A stretch of DNA of 64,000 nucleotides from Tipula vernalis (GCA_958295665.1 OY282560.1:96139930-96203929), one strand, 5' to 3'; shown: positions 47,257 to 58,204, counted from the stretch's first letter. The notes: generated by a model from the sequence alone, not told the origin. Program-made: numbers and translations.

Positions 47257-47336
47257 ATCTTGCATAACAATTTCCCGTACATTTATAGAATCGCGCGCGC
47301 GATTCTATAAATGTACGGGAAATTGTTATGCAAGAT
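47257..47336. repeat. Perfect 80-bp palindrome with no spacer
   Basis: ATCTTGCATAACAATTTCCC on the left reads out to GCGCGCGC at the centre (47296/47297) and back exactly. The left arm is also present as a third, direct copy at about 47093-47134. The centre is an alternating CG tract. Confidence 0.9.
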
Positions 47337-47475
47337 TTTGTAATGCAAGATTTTGTAATGCAAGATTTTGTAATGCAAGATTTTGTAATGCAAGATTTTG
47401 TAATGCAAGATTTTGTAATGCAAGATTTTGAAATGCAAGATTTTGTAATGCAAGATTTTGTAATGCAAGATTAAG
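47332..47475. repeat. 15-bp minisatellite, about nine units
   Basis: Unit TAATGCAAGATTTTG repeated head to tail with one variant (GAAATGC). It forms the right subterminal array of the MULE and produces spurious open frames on both strands. Confidence 0.95.
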
Positions 47476-47698
47476 GGGCTAACCCTAATAAAACACAAAT
47501 AATAGAATATCAGAATTAACGTTAATTATATTTTGTAACTGAATCTCACCTCTCCCTCATATACCATGTCATTTTATATATCTCCCAGTCCTAAACTTGC
47601 TTCAGCCTAATGGCGTGATATTATTTTAAAGGCGTCCCACAATAATTTCCTATTAAGGTTTATATACGACCTTATACCAAGAGAATTTATTACTCAAT

Positions 47699-47870
47699 GG
47701 CGGGTATTACATTATCACATTTATATAATTATATAAATATAATTATATTTTTTTACAAAGAAAATATTGTTATATTAAGCTTCAAGAAGCTAAATATAAC
47801 AGTATTTTCTTTGTAAAAAAATATAATTATATTTATATAATTATATAAATGTGATAATGTAATATCCGCC
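47699..47870. mobile_element. Nearly full-length palindromic MITE, 172 bp
   Basis: Arms of about 78 bases pair almost perfectly: GGCGGGTATTACATTATCAC against the complement of GTGATAATGTAATATCCGCC, continuing to ACAAAGAAAATA / TATTTTCTTTGT. The centre holds AAGCTTCAAGAAGCT. Flanked by AAT (47696-47698 and 47871-47873), a possible 3-bp duplication. Confidence 0.8.
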
Positions 47871-47873
47871 AAT

Positions 47874-50814
47874 TTCAATTATTAAAATGTCACAAAATGT
47901 TAATAAAACGTCCAGGAGTGTGTTCACAAACTTTACATTGTAACGATATTGTAACAATAACATCCAGAAAGGCAGTATTTAGGAAGGTAGAAAATTACAA
48001 TGGAAGTTTATGAACGCTTTGTGGTTATCATATTATTACAATGTAGAGTTTATGAATACATTCCAGATAAATGTCAACGTCACAAATATGGGAATGATGA
48101 TTCAAATGACGTATTAAATTAGTTTTCGGTCACTTGGAAACTTTGAATTAGAATTGCCCTACAGCGTATAAATTCAAAAAATGTACGCAATATTTTACAT
48201 AATGAGAATAAAATGTTTTTGAACTGATTTTTATTTAATAGCCTTAAACCAATATGGCGTGCGGCATATTTGATCAAGTTCGAACCGATCAAGAATCGAA
48301 TCGAAGACCTTTGCTGGTCTAGTCCATTGCGTGACAATTAAACCATAAACCTTCTTACATATCATATTCAATTTTCATTGTCATAGTATTACATTACAGA
48401 GAGAGTCTACCGCCTTCTTTCTACACATTTGAAAAAAATTAATGTGTCACACTAGTAGCGTACATTTAGGCGATTATAACCCAACATTTTTCTGTGCTTT
48501 TATCGTACCATGAAGTACCATGAATTTTGTTGATTTATTTGACTCATAAATAAACAGACAACTTCATATTGTTGATTTTTTTTTGTGATGGTTACAGTGA
48601 CGGAGGTCATCCACCTTTAGCCATAAAGAAAAGTTACCATAGCGGCGTGGACGCCTCTGTTTAACTTCGCACATGTAAATTATCATTATAAACTACACAC
48701 TCAATAAACAGTTTTTTTTAAAGCAAAATTACGGTATTCCGCTGACATATCTATTAAACTATCAACAAATATATTAAAAAGATTAAATCTTACGCGATAC
48801 TGAGACTCGTAAAATTAGTTTGAAAATTTCTAAATTTTATTTAACATAAGATGCGACAGTCACTAATATCCGTCATTTACTCATCTCACTGTACGTAAAA
48901 TATTATTTTGTTTTAACCAGTTTCTATAAGCGGCTAAATCTATTTATTCTAAATTTTGGCACAATCCCAAATCAAATTTTTTATAAAAATCTTATTCACA
49001 TACGTTTGTTATAATCGTCAGTCATCTTATATACATATGTATGTAGGTACATATGTACATTTGAATCATCTTATTGCAAAAATAGTAAGCGCGCAGGGAT
49101 GGGTTTTTATAATTAGGAACTCCGCAAATTTTGCTTGAAGGTGAAATTTGTTATGATGACTTAGCACTAAAGTAACTTGCGCTACTGACAATTTTTTATT
49201 TTTTTTTTTATATATATTTAGAATCAACACTTTCGTGATTCAATACGATTTGATTTTTTGTTTTGTTTTGTTAATACCGCGCGACGTGAAATAAAAATAG
49301 TTGCAATTAAATTAATTTTGCGTAACAAAACATAAAATGAGTTAATACGATAGCTGTTACTGGTAAGTGCGCCGTCTGCACTTGAAATTTGTTGTAGCAA
49401 ACGATGACAATAAAAATGAAAGTCCATCTGGATTGGACCGACATATAAAAAACAAGGGGTTTATGATTTGTTATCATTTTAAATGTTCGTGCCTGCGATG
49501 TGGTGGTTGGTATATTATAGATTTGAATTAATTTTTAATCGGTTAATAAAAATCAAATAAAATGTTTATAATAAATTCGAAAGAAACAAAAACCGCATGT
49601 TTGCACCTGGGGATTTATATCGGTTTATAGTGATGATTCAATAAATATGTGGTACTATACCTTCTGCTATTGAAATTTCAAACACAACAAAACTATAGAT
49701 AAATAAACTATTGACCTAAAAATATAATAAATGCTTGTTAAAACGATGTCGACGAGTACAATTCAACAAGTGGAGAAAAAAACTATGTTCATCTACCTAG
49801 CTATGTACCTACATATCAATCGTTCAATAGATGATTGTAGATATTTATGTATGTATGTTTATACATTATATGTATATCACAGTTTCATTGTGCCACCACA
49901 TAAATATATGCCTTTTTTACCAACATAAAAAATTGTACTCCTGTATACGCTATAATAATATCCATTCAAATTTATTTATAGATTTTGGAGAATGAATTTT
50001 CCAAACAAATTTCCTGTTCCTATTGAGTGTAAAGTAAACAAATTGATTTAACAAAATAAAATGAAAATCAATAAATAAAAAAAACATTTAGTATCTGTAC
50101 ATGAACATATTATGTGTACACGTTCGATTACGTTCGATATATAGTTTGGTTTAGATTTTACTATGCAACACATAAGAGTATTCAACACCGTGACGATTCA
50201 AGCTGTATACATTTTCCTTATAATTGTTACCATTAAAGCAATAAAGCAACAATGAAAGATATTGATCTGATTTGATTACACCTTAGACCAACGATTCTCA
50301 AGGTCCACCTTCTTATGAAAAGTTCGAACCATCAATTGCACCAAGATTTTTTTAGCTTATAATTGTGTTTTCCCAATGCTATTTTTTTGTTTTTTTTTTG
50401 TCTTTTGTGCCGGGAAGCGGTTTTCCCTCGCGAAACCAGCACAAAGTACAATATCATACAACTAGGGAGTGTAAAGAACATTACTGCTCAATTGTCTTCC
50501 ATTATATTATTCTTAGCTGCTTTACACGTTGGTGATACCTAAATTCTACGGATTTCCTACGGATTACAAGACTTCAAAATTTTTGGCTGATTTATTAAAA
50601 TTTGGAATTAACAAATATTATATATAACAATTCTTATAAGTTAACTATTTTTATTAAACGGCAGGATATCGCACAAGAAACTGATAAGTTTGAACCTAGT
50701 TTCACTTTTTATAAATATTAACATAAATGTGGACAATTTTTGATAGATGGTCAATCATAGGACTCTATACAAATATTTCTAAATAAAATTTTTTAGATCT
50801 TATGAAATTGTGTT
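47874..50814. other. No gene seen
   Basis: AT-rich spacer. ATGTATGTAGGTACATATGTAC near 49035 and similar TATGTA words near 49845-49870 are short microsatellite-like tracts. Short ORFs show no motifs. Confidence 0.5.
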
Positions 50815-51215
50815 TAAATTCACGCTATTTCAGCATATTCAACAGCTACTCGTTGCTATGGGTTCACCTTTGTCTCCTATAGTAGCTGATATTGTAATGG
50901 AAGTTCTACTTGATACCATACTGAGTTCCATCGATTTTCACATTTTATTTATAACAAAAAGTACGTTGATGATTTAGTAATTTAGCAATAATCGGTTTGG
51001 ATTTACAGGAAGAAACAGAAGCGGACTCGAAATTACCAGTTTTGGATACCTTACTAATTCGGAAAAGTAATAGCAAAATTGATACTATTTGGTATGACCA
51101 AAAATTTTACTTTTGGTCGAATCCTAAATTTTAATAGTTTCTCCACGTTGAAGCAACTAATGAATTTGACCATTATTCAACTGTTGGCTTTTGGTTTTGT
51201 TTATCGTGTTAGTAA
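50815..51215 (+). pseudogene. Penelope-like reverse transcriptase fragment, catalytic half
   Basis: Plus-strand frames give LLVAMGSPLSPIVADIVMEV (50845-50905), KKYVDDLVI (the catalytic Y-x-D-D, 50955-50985), then ETEADSKLPVLDTLLIRKSN and FGRILNFNSFSTLKQLMNLT (51115-51175). This is the second half of a Penelope-like RT, in normal order, with at least three frameshifts. The GIY-YIG nuclease is not seen. With the 5717-6745 fragment it would cover much of one RT, but the two are 45 kb apart and in opposite orientation. Confidence 0.8.
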
Positions 51216-52008
51216 AAAATATTCTAAAATAATCTTGATATTCTCAAACAATTTTGAATATTTCCGAAAATTTCGAATACACTTAAAATCTTGAAAAACT
51301 TCATTGCTAAAAATAACTGCAAAACCTCGAAAAATCTCGCCTAATATCTATATATGGAAGGAAGTCGAAATATATGAATATAGTCGATCAATTTTACCAA
51401 GCAAATTTTATGTCATGTTCTATTGAATCAAAAAAAAATACATGGATCTAAAAATATTGAACTCTTCGTATTAGAAATTGAGCTCAGTTCAGATCTTTCT
51501 TAATCTAGATTAGTTTTTTGTGTCAATAGACCACGACATTAATTTGAATTTTTAATTTTTCTGAGATTTTGTTTCTTTTCCAAAACAATACAAGCTAACA
51601 ATTTTTCCTGTCCGAAAATAAAACGGCGAAATTAAAACGAATGGTTCGCAAGAAAATGGCTTAATAGCTAAACTAATTGCTAATAAAATCATAAATTATA
51701 GAATTTCCAAAATTGATTAAAATTCTTAAAATCAAGAATCTTCTGTGTGATTCGGAACTGTTGCTGTTTTGCTTAAGTTGGCACCATTCACTAAATGATA
51801 GTTTCATTTGTATAAAAGTTTTCTTTTCAAACGAACTTAGCAAATTTTCGTGTAGTGCTAAAAATGAAGCAGATTACATGTAATTACTCGGGCATCTATT
51901 ATCTTCAAGCAACCGAGAAGAAGTTATATATCTTCCCTTTCTACAAAGATTCCTGATAGTGATAAAGCGACTGGAGATAGTTCCCATTGTTCTTATTGGA
52001 GGGGCCGC
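51216..52008. other. No gene seen
   Basis: Starts with AATCTTGATATTCTC/TTTCGAAAAT low-complexity sequence like that around the LINE, then AT-rich DNA. Confidence 0.45.
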
Positions 52009-52149
52009 TGATGTATAATGAATTGAATCTAATGACACGTAAACGCGGTTATTATTATTTTAAGTTCAGTGGAATGTAAATGAATTAATATATAAGAGAT
52101 GAACATGTACAAGAATATAATAAAAAGAGACTTGTTATAAAGAACATAT
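52009..52149 (+). repeat. Presumed 5' LTR of the older Gypsy, left part (right part 58144-58192)
   Basis: The older Gypsy's primer site begins at 58193, so its 5' LTR ends ...TTATAACA at 58192. The young element splits that LTR, and 52149 and back is its continuation. The proposed start TGATGTATAATG (52009) is a guess because no 3' LTR is present to compare. AAGTTCAGTGGAATG near 52062 contains TCAGT, an arthropod initiator word. Confidence 0.5.
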
Positions 52150-52593
52150 TGTTACGTTTTTGCCTTGTCACTCAAGGTTCGTATCACTGGATTGTGAACA
52201 ATACAAAATCAATTAAATTTATCTCCAACGAATTTATTTATTTCACAAAATTTATTACAACACAGTTTATCAATCAAAATTCACAAAATCACTTTATATA
52301 AATTATTCTCAAATTTTACTGATCACTTTTACTTTTTATTTCGCACAAAAACACTTTTTAAATCACTTTTTAATTCCTTTTTAATCTTTATACTATCGCT
52401 TACCAATTATTACTGATCCAATTCGGTTTCGTTTGCCTTTTTATATACACAAACCAAACTTCTAGAAAGCTCATGATTTTTCTAGTTAGAATAGTGTATA
52501 ACAATTGTATCATGGAAAATTCCATTTAGAACAGTTTAACATTGAGTTATTAATTTTAACTTATTCTATTACACACTAGGTGTCACCGTCACA
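52150..52593 (-). repeat. 3' LTR of the young Gypsy
   Basis: On the minus strand starts TGTGACGGTGACACC and ends CGTAACA. Contains a TATATAAAAAGGC box (complement of about 52434-52448) and AATAAATAAATTC as a polyadenylation signal. Confidence 0.95.
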
Positions 52594-52606
52594 CTACCCC
52601 CCACCT
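52594..52606 (-). promoter_or_regulatory. Polypurine tract of the young Gypsy
   Basis: AGGTGGGGGGTAG on the minus strand lies directly before the 3' LTR and after the pol stop, the expected site of plus-strand priming. Confidence 0.75.
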
Positions 52607-55600
52607 AAGCCTGTTCGTCCCGAACAGGACCCAAATCACCTCCTCTGTATAGGGCTAGCCTCTCCAAATGCACCACCTTTGGTTTACCTCGATGTCCCTT
52701 CCGTATCCGATAAACCACGTCGTTCATCCTTGTGATGACAGTATAAGGCCCTTCCCATGCTGGTTGCAGCTTCGGTGATAATCCCTTTTTCCGTTGCGGG
52801 TTGTGAAGCCATACTAATTGCCATTCCTGGAAGCCCTGGTTATTTGCTCGTATGTCATATCGAGCCTTCATCCGGTCACTTGACATCCGTATTTTCTCCC
52901 GTACAAATTGATGAATCTCATTAAGTTCCTCTTTCATTCGGTCTACGTAATCTTGTCCACATAAAGCCGATGATGGTACAGCCCCAAACTTTAGATCTCC
53001 AGGTAACCGTAGATTATCTCCAAATAACGTTTTAGCTGGTGTCATTCCGGTTGTGTCATGTATTGCTGATCGATAGGCCATCAGAAACATCGGTATATGT
53101 CGATCCCAGTTACGTTGGTTTTTCTCAACGACCTTTGCTAGATATTCCTCCAATGTACCATTGAATCTTTCCACCATACCGTCAGACTGTGGATGCAAAG
53201 GCGTTGTTCTCGTTTTATTTATACCGAGCATCTGGCATATTTCTTGAAACACCACCGATTCAAAATTCCGTCCTTGATCGGTATGAATCTCCATCGGCAC
53301 TCCAAATCTGCTAATCCAATTGTTTACCACGGCATCAGCTATTGTTGTCGTCTCCTGATTGGGAATGGGGTACACCTCCGGCCATTTGCTGAAATAATCC
53401 ATGATTACTAGCACATATTTGTTGCCGCTCTCAGTGGTGGGAAATGGGCCCGCTACATCCATTGCAATTCTTTCGAATGGTGCTCCAACGTTATATTGCT
53501 TCATGGTTCCACGACTTTTGCGTGCGGGTCCTTTCACCGCCGCACATTGGTCACATTTTTGGCACCATTCTATCACAGACTGCCTACATCCTGCCCAGTA
53601 GAATCGTTGGCGTATCTTTGCTAGAGTTTTATTAATTCCAAGGTGGCCCCCACTTGCTCCTCCATGATACTCATTCAGAATTTCTACAATCCGGCACTTT
53701 GGTATCACCAGCAACAATTGCTTCACTTTGCCATCCGTGCTTTCCCACAATCGTTTTAAACAGCCATTCTCAAGACGGAGGCTATCCCATTGAGCCCAAT
53801 AAGCCTTGACAATGGGAGTTTTGTCCGCGATCTCGCTCCAAGTTGGCCGGTGTTCCTTTTCCTTCCATTCCATTATAACTGATAAATCCGTATCATCCAA
53901 TTGCTCTTTCCTGATCATTTCGTCGGTCCACTCCTCATCAGGCAGCACTTGCGTAAGCCTAACGTCGATGATGCCTTCCTTTGCTTCAACATGGCCACAA
54001 TGTTTACATTCTACTGGACACGGCCGTCTTGATAATGCGTCGGCATTTCTGTGTGCACTTCCCTTCCGATGTTCAATTTGGAAATCGTAGCTTTGAAGAC
54101 GTTCGATCCAGCGTGCTACTTGTCCCTCTGGATTCTTAAATTGTAACAGCCACCGTAAAGCGCCGTGATCTGTCCGTAAATGGAATTTTTGGCCATAAAG
54201 ATACTTATGGAAATGCTTGACACACTCCACTATGGCCAACAATTCTTTCCGTGTCACGCAGTAATTACGCTCCGGTTTTGATAATGTTTTGGAGAAGTAC
54301 GCAATAACTCTTTCTTGACCATTAATTTTCTGTGATAACACACCTCCTATACCGTCATTACTTGCATCGGTGTCCAAAATAAATTTCACGTTGGGTATAG
54401 GGTACGCGAGGATTGGCGCGGCACACAACCGTCTCCTTAGTTCCACGAATGCTTCTTCCTGGTCATTCTTCCATTCGAATGCCTTGTTCTTCCTGGTCAA
54501 CTCGTGTAAACTCTTGGCGATGTTGGCGAATCCTGGCACGAAGCGTCTATAATAGGTGCACAATCCCAGAAAGCTTCGTAATTCGTGTAAATTTTTAGGT
54601 CTCGGCCAGTTCTTTACCGCTGCGATCTTTTCTTCGTCAGTGTGAATTCCATTAATCGTTACGAGATGACCCAAATATTTAACTTCAGTTCTGAACAACT
54701 TACACTTCTTTGGACTTAACTTCAATCCGGCGGCCTGTATCCGATCTAAAACTTCCGCCAAGTTCTTTAGATGCTCGTCAAAATCCTTCCCCATAACGAT
54801 GATGTCGTCCAGATATATTAGGCAAGTCTTCCAATGTAATCCCTTTAACACGCGCTCCATTAATCGTTCAAAAGTCGCAGGGGCATTACATAATCCGAAC
54901 GGCATAACATTAAATTGCCAAAGTCCGTTACCCACACTGAACGCTGTTTTCTCGCGATCTTCCTCATGGACTTCCACCTGCCAATAGCCGCTTTGTAGAT
55001 CTAATGTCGAAAATATTTGAGCACCCGATAATGTGTCTAACGTGTCATCGATCCTTGGCAGTGGGTAGCTATCTTTTTTCGTCACAGCATTGAGTTTTCG
55101 ATAATCAACGCAAAATCTCATGCTACCGTCCTTCTTCTCGACCAATACTACCGGTGAGCTCCATGGGCTATTAGATGGTTCAATTACTCCTGCTGCCTGC
55201 ATATCTGTTACCATTCGATTGACTTCTTCTTGTTTTGCCAAAGGTAGCCTCCTGGGTGGTTGACGAATTGGCATCTCTGCTCCCGTATCAATGCGGTGCT
55301 TTACCATTGAGGTCCTTCCGTTATTATCCGATGTACTGCAGAATATGAACGTGTACCGTTTGAGTAGTTGATGTGCAGAATTTTTCTGTGCCTCGGTAAG
55401 ATCTTCGGTCCATTTCTGCATAAGTTGTTCTACCATTTCTTTCTGCCCTTGCATGTCGGCTTTTTTTAACCGGACTTCTCTGTTCACACTTTACTATAGT
55501 TGAAACCTCGTTACATTTTCCGATGACTGTTCCTTTCTTGATGGTTTTCGTCTTATCCGAGAGATTTAGAGTCCTAATTGGTACTCTATAGTCGTTGTCT

Positions 55601-56262
55601 GGTTTAACTAGGGCTTTCCCGATTATAATTTCCTTGGCTCCGTTCTCCTCTTCGTTAGCTTCCACAACCCACAACCTGGGTGACCCAGAACCTCCCTCCA
55701 ATTTTCCCCATAGGATCGTCTCCGAATTCGGTGGCAGCTTCTCCCGATGATCAATAATAATTCGCCTGATAGTTGCTCCGGCACTGCTAGATTGAAGTGG
55801 CAACTCGATGTTATCGTAACTTAAAACTCCTCGTCCAACATCCACCACGAAGCCATTTGCCCTCATGAAGTCCATCCCCATTATGACTTCATCCACAATA
55901 TCTGCAATCAGTACTTCGTGTTGGAAAAGAGTTCTCCCGATTTTTATTTTCACGATCTTTTTGCCTTTTATTATTGAACTATCTCCAGTTGCTGTTTGTA
56001 ACTTCAATCCATTAGCTGGTTGTACATCTCCATCGATCAGATCTTTACGGACAATCGTGCGATTTGCTCCCGTATCCAGAGTGATGATGCAATCCGTGCC
56101 ATCAATGTCGCCTTTGATTGTTAAGCTGTCACCGCCCCTTGCTACTTTCGAAACGCGGATGGAGGTTATGGGGCAATCGGTTGTGGGAGTCAGCTTCTGC
56201 CCCTTTAAGCTGACTCGTTGTAGTTTAACGGCTCCGCCGTCATTTGGCCTTCTTGCCTAGCC
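52605..56262 (-). pseudogene. Gypsy pol (protease, RT, RNase H, integrase), one frame break
   Basis: Opens in the -1 frame relative to gag after a TAG near 56263. Protease: ITLDTGANRTIV near 56070 and IMGMDFMRANGF near 55860. The frame breaks at a T7 run (A7 on the coding strand, 55461-55467), where one extra A shifts PVKK into the next frame; from there 960 codons are open. RT: FCVDYRKLN, TLDLQSGYW, and YLDDI at 54800-54814. RNase H: FILDTDASNDG, RKELLAIVE, RTDHGAL, NADALSR. Integrase: HHCC finger (NEYHGG ... CQKCDQC, about 53560-53680), AMDVAGPF, IHTDQGRNFES, SDGMVERFNG for the D-D-E triad, and a C-terminal WEGPYTV module. All catalytic residues are present. Confidence 0.95.
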
Positions 56263-57677
56263 AACGCCTGCTCCCCGCTTGGTCGTCGCTGCATAGGAGA
56301 TGGTGATCTTCCCCTTTTTCTTCTTAATTCCCAGCAGTCGCGAGAGATGTGACCGACCTTATCACATGCCCAACATTTGATTTTGCCGCTTCCATCTCGG
56401 TATCTTGGTGTTGACCGCTCGTTGTTTATGCTTGTATCGATTTCTACTCGGCGTATTTTCATTGACGGTTTGGTGATGGCTTGTGCAGTTTCATTTGTTA
56501 ACGCACAAGCGATGGTTTCCGCAAAGGTTGCTTTAGGTGACAACATCACCGCCCTGCGTGTCTCTGGATCTCGAATGCCGTCAATGAATGCGTCAATTTT
56601 TAGCCTTTCCATATAATCGGCCGATGTACTGGTATGTGCTAGATGTACTAATCGCTCGATTGCCGATGAAAATTCCTGTAGCGATTCTCCTCCCTTTTGA
56701 TAGCGGCTTTTCAATTCCATACGAAAGATTTCCCGCTTGTGGTCACTGCCGTACTTCCGATCCAGCGCCTTCATAATTTCGAGATAACTGTTGCGATCTT
56801 TTTCCGGGATTGTTTGTAAGGCCTCCGCTGCTTCACCTTTAAGGGCCACTATTAACGCTGCGACAAGATGTTCATCATTCCAACGGTTTTGATTGGCTGC
56901 CGTTTCAAATTGAAATTTGAAAATGCCGAAAGATGTTGTACCGTCGAATGTTGGTGGCTTTAATTTAATCGATTGAACGGTTTGAACCACTTGCGTCGTT
57001 GTTCCACTTGCCTTGACATCAGTTAGATCTTTCTCGAGGCGTTGAAATTTTTCCACAACTTGTTGAACCTTCATTTCTAATTTTCCTTCAACCTGTTGAA
57101 TCTCCGTTTGCAATTTCTCTTCAACATGTTGAACCTTCGTTTCTAATTTTTCGTCAACCTTTTGAATCTCCATTTGCAGCTTCTCCACTTCGCCGTGTAT
57201 GTTAGTAGATAATTCTTGAATTTTCTCGTCCATATTCTTTTGACCTTCGGCGATTTCCCCCATCTGACGCTCTATAATTTGGTTTGACTGTCTAATTTCG
57301 CCCATCTGTTCTTTCATTTCGTATTTAATTTCTCCTAGCTGTCGTTCGTTCTGTTGTTTCATTAGACTCATCTGTCCCGTCATCTGGTTCATAGCAGCTA
57401 TTAACTGCGACAAATCGAAACTTCCAGAATGTTCTTGTGTCTTTTCGACCAACGGTTGTTTATCTTCTGCTTTCTGCTCTACGGTTGCCGCATCCGTTAC
57501 TTTCTCTCCAAAATCATGATGTTCCGCGTCCAGCCCTTCTTTCTCCATGGCATCACGTAGTCGCGCTTGTAAAGCTGCTTTACCACCATCAGTAGCCAAA
57601 CCCCGTTTCTCAAGTTCGCTCTTTAATTCTGGAACTTTTAATTCGCTGAGAATCATTTTCTTTATCTTTTTATTCAC
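56205..57677 (-). CDS. Gypsy gag, complete
   Basis: 490 codons. An N-terminal SAP-like motif (LSELKVPELKSELEKRGLAT, residues 10-29) is followed by an acidic linker and a long coiled coil with repeated Q-x-V-E-x-K-L heptads (about 90-215). The capsid-like retrotransposon gag domain starts at KLKPPTFDGTTSFGIFKFQF, and a CCHC knuckle, CWACDKVGHISRDC, lies near the end. The SAP fold is unusual in gag proteins but is also seen in the old Gypsy at 42.4 kb, so the two elements share gag ancestry. Gag overlaps pol by about 57 bases; GTTAAAC at 56229-56223 could promote a -1 shift. Confidence 0.93.
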   Translation of the reverse strand: MNKKIKKMILSELKVPELKSELEKRGLATDGGKAALQARLRDAMEKEGLDAEHHDFGEKVTDAATVEQKAEDKQPLVEKTQEHSGSFDLSQLIAAMNQMTGQMSLMKQQNERQLGEIKYEMKEQMGEIRQSNQIIERQMGEIAEGQKNMDEKIQELSTNIHGEVEKLQMEIQKVDEKLETKVQHVEEKLQTEIQQVEGKLEMKVQQVVEKFQRLEKDLTDVKASGTTTQVVQTVQSIKLKPPTFDGTTSFGIFKFQFETAANQNRWNDEHLVAALIVALKGEAAEALQTIPEKDRNSYLEIMKALDRKYGSDHKREIFRMELKSRYQKGGESLQEFSSAIERLVHLAHTSTSADYMERLKIDAFIDGIRDPETRRAVMLSPKATFAETIACALTNETAQAITKPSMKIRRVEIDTSINNERSTPRYRDGSGKIKCWACDKVGHISRDCWELRRKRGRSPSPMQRRPSGEQALARQEGQMTAEPLNYNESA

Positions 57678-57679
57678 AA

Positions 57680-57697
57680 TCCCACCGCTGTCACCAA
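57680..57697 (-). promoter_or_regulatory. Primer-binding site of the young Gypsy
   Basis: Just inside the 5' LTR, after two spacer bases (AAT counts the overlap), the minus strand reads TGGTGACAGCGGTGGG, starting with the TGG expected to pair with a tRNA CCA end. The tRNA was not identified. Confidence 0.7.
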
Positions 57698-57699
57698 TT

Positions 57700-58143
57700 T
57701 GTTACGTTTTTGCCTTGTCACTCAAGGTTCGTATCACTGGATTGTGAATAATACAAAATCAATTAAATTTATCTCCAACGAATTTATTTATTTCACAAAA
57801 TTTATTACAACACAGTTTATCAATCAAAATTCACAAAATCACTTTATATAAATTATTCTCAAATTTTACTGATCACTTTTACTTTTTATTTCGCACAAAA
57901 ACACTTTTTAAATCACTTTTTAATTCCTTTTTAATCTTTATACTATCGCTTACCAATTATTACTGATCCAATTCGGTTTCGTTTGCCTTTTTATATACAC
58001 AAACCAAACTTCTAGAAAGCTCATGATTTTTCTAGTTAGAATAGTGTATAACAATTGTATCATGGAAAATTCCATTTAGAACAGTTTAACATTGAGTTAT
58101 TAATTTTAACTTATTCTATTACACACTAGGTGTCACCGTCACA
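57700..58143 (-). repeat. 5' LTR of the young Gypsy
   Basis: Same 444-base sequence as 52150-52593 apart from one base; drives gag-pol on the minus strand. Confidence 0.95.
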
Positions 58144-58192
58144 ATATTATATTGTATTTTTATTAATAATCACCGTAAACGGGTTTATAACA

Positions 58193-58204
58193 TGGCGCAG
58201 TTGG
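58193..58204 (+). promoter_or_regulatory. Primer-binding site of the older Gypsy
   Basis: TGGCGCAGTTGG follows the LTR end AACA directly. It is one base from TGGCGCAGTCGG, the complement of a tRNA-Ser 3' end used by 17.6/297-type elements. Confidence 0.7.

Larger units (their letters stand above)
45766..47485 (-). mobile_element. MULE/Phantom-type element, 1,720 bp, deletion derivative
   Basis: Flanked by the exact 9-bp duplication TAATAAAAC (45757-45765 and 47486-47494), the diagnostic length for Mutator-like elements. Ends GGGAGCACCCC and, on the complement, GGGTTAGCCCC lead into ATCTTG(T/C)ATTACAAAATC on both sides. The minus strand encodes parts of a FLYWCH/MULE transposase. Subterminal regions are arrays of a 15-bp word, and the right end carries a duplicated gene piece and a perfect palindrome. 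Confidence 0.9.
52150..58143 (-). mobile_element. Young Ty3/Gypsy retrotransposon, 5,994 bp, no env
   Basis: LTRs of 444 bases at both ends differ at a single position (C/T at about 52200 versus 57749). The element lies on the minus strand and is flanked by ATAT (52146-52149 and 58144-58147), the kind of 4-bp AT target known for Gypsy integrases. It has gag and pol with all catalytic motifs, a primer-binding site and a polypurine tract, but no third ORF. One base in an A-run breaks pol. The insertion is very recent. Confidence 0.96.

Noticed and set aside
47234..47498. Two ORFs with a repeated CNARF or HYKIL pentamer
   Set aside because: Both are translations of the 15-bp minisatellite; open only because the unit length is a multiple of three.
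54799..54987. Plus-strand ORFs over the 52.6-57.7 kb region
   Set aside because: They are antisense shadows of the Gypsy gag and pol genes.
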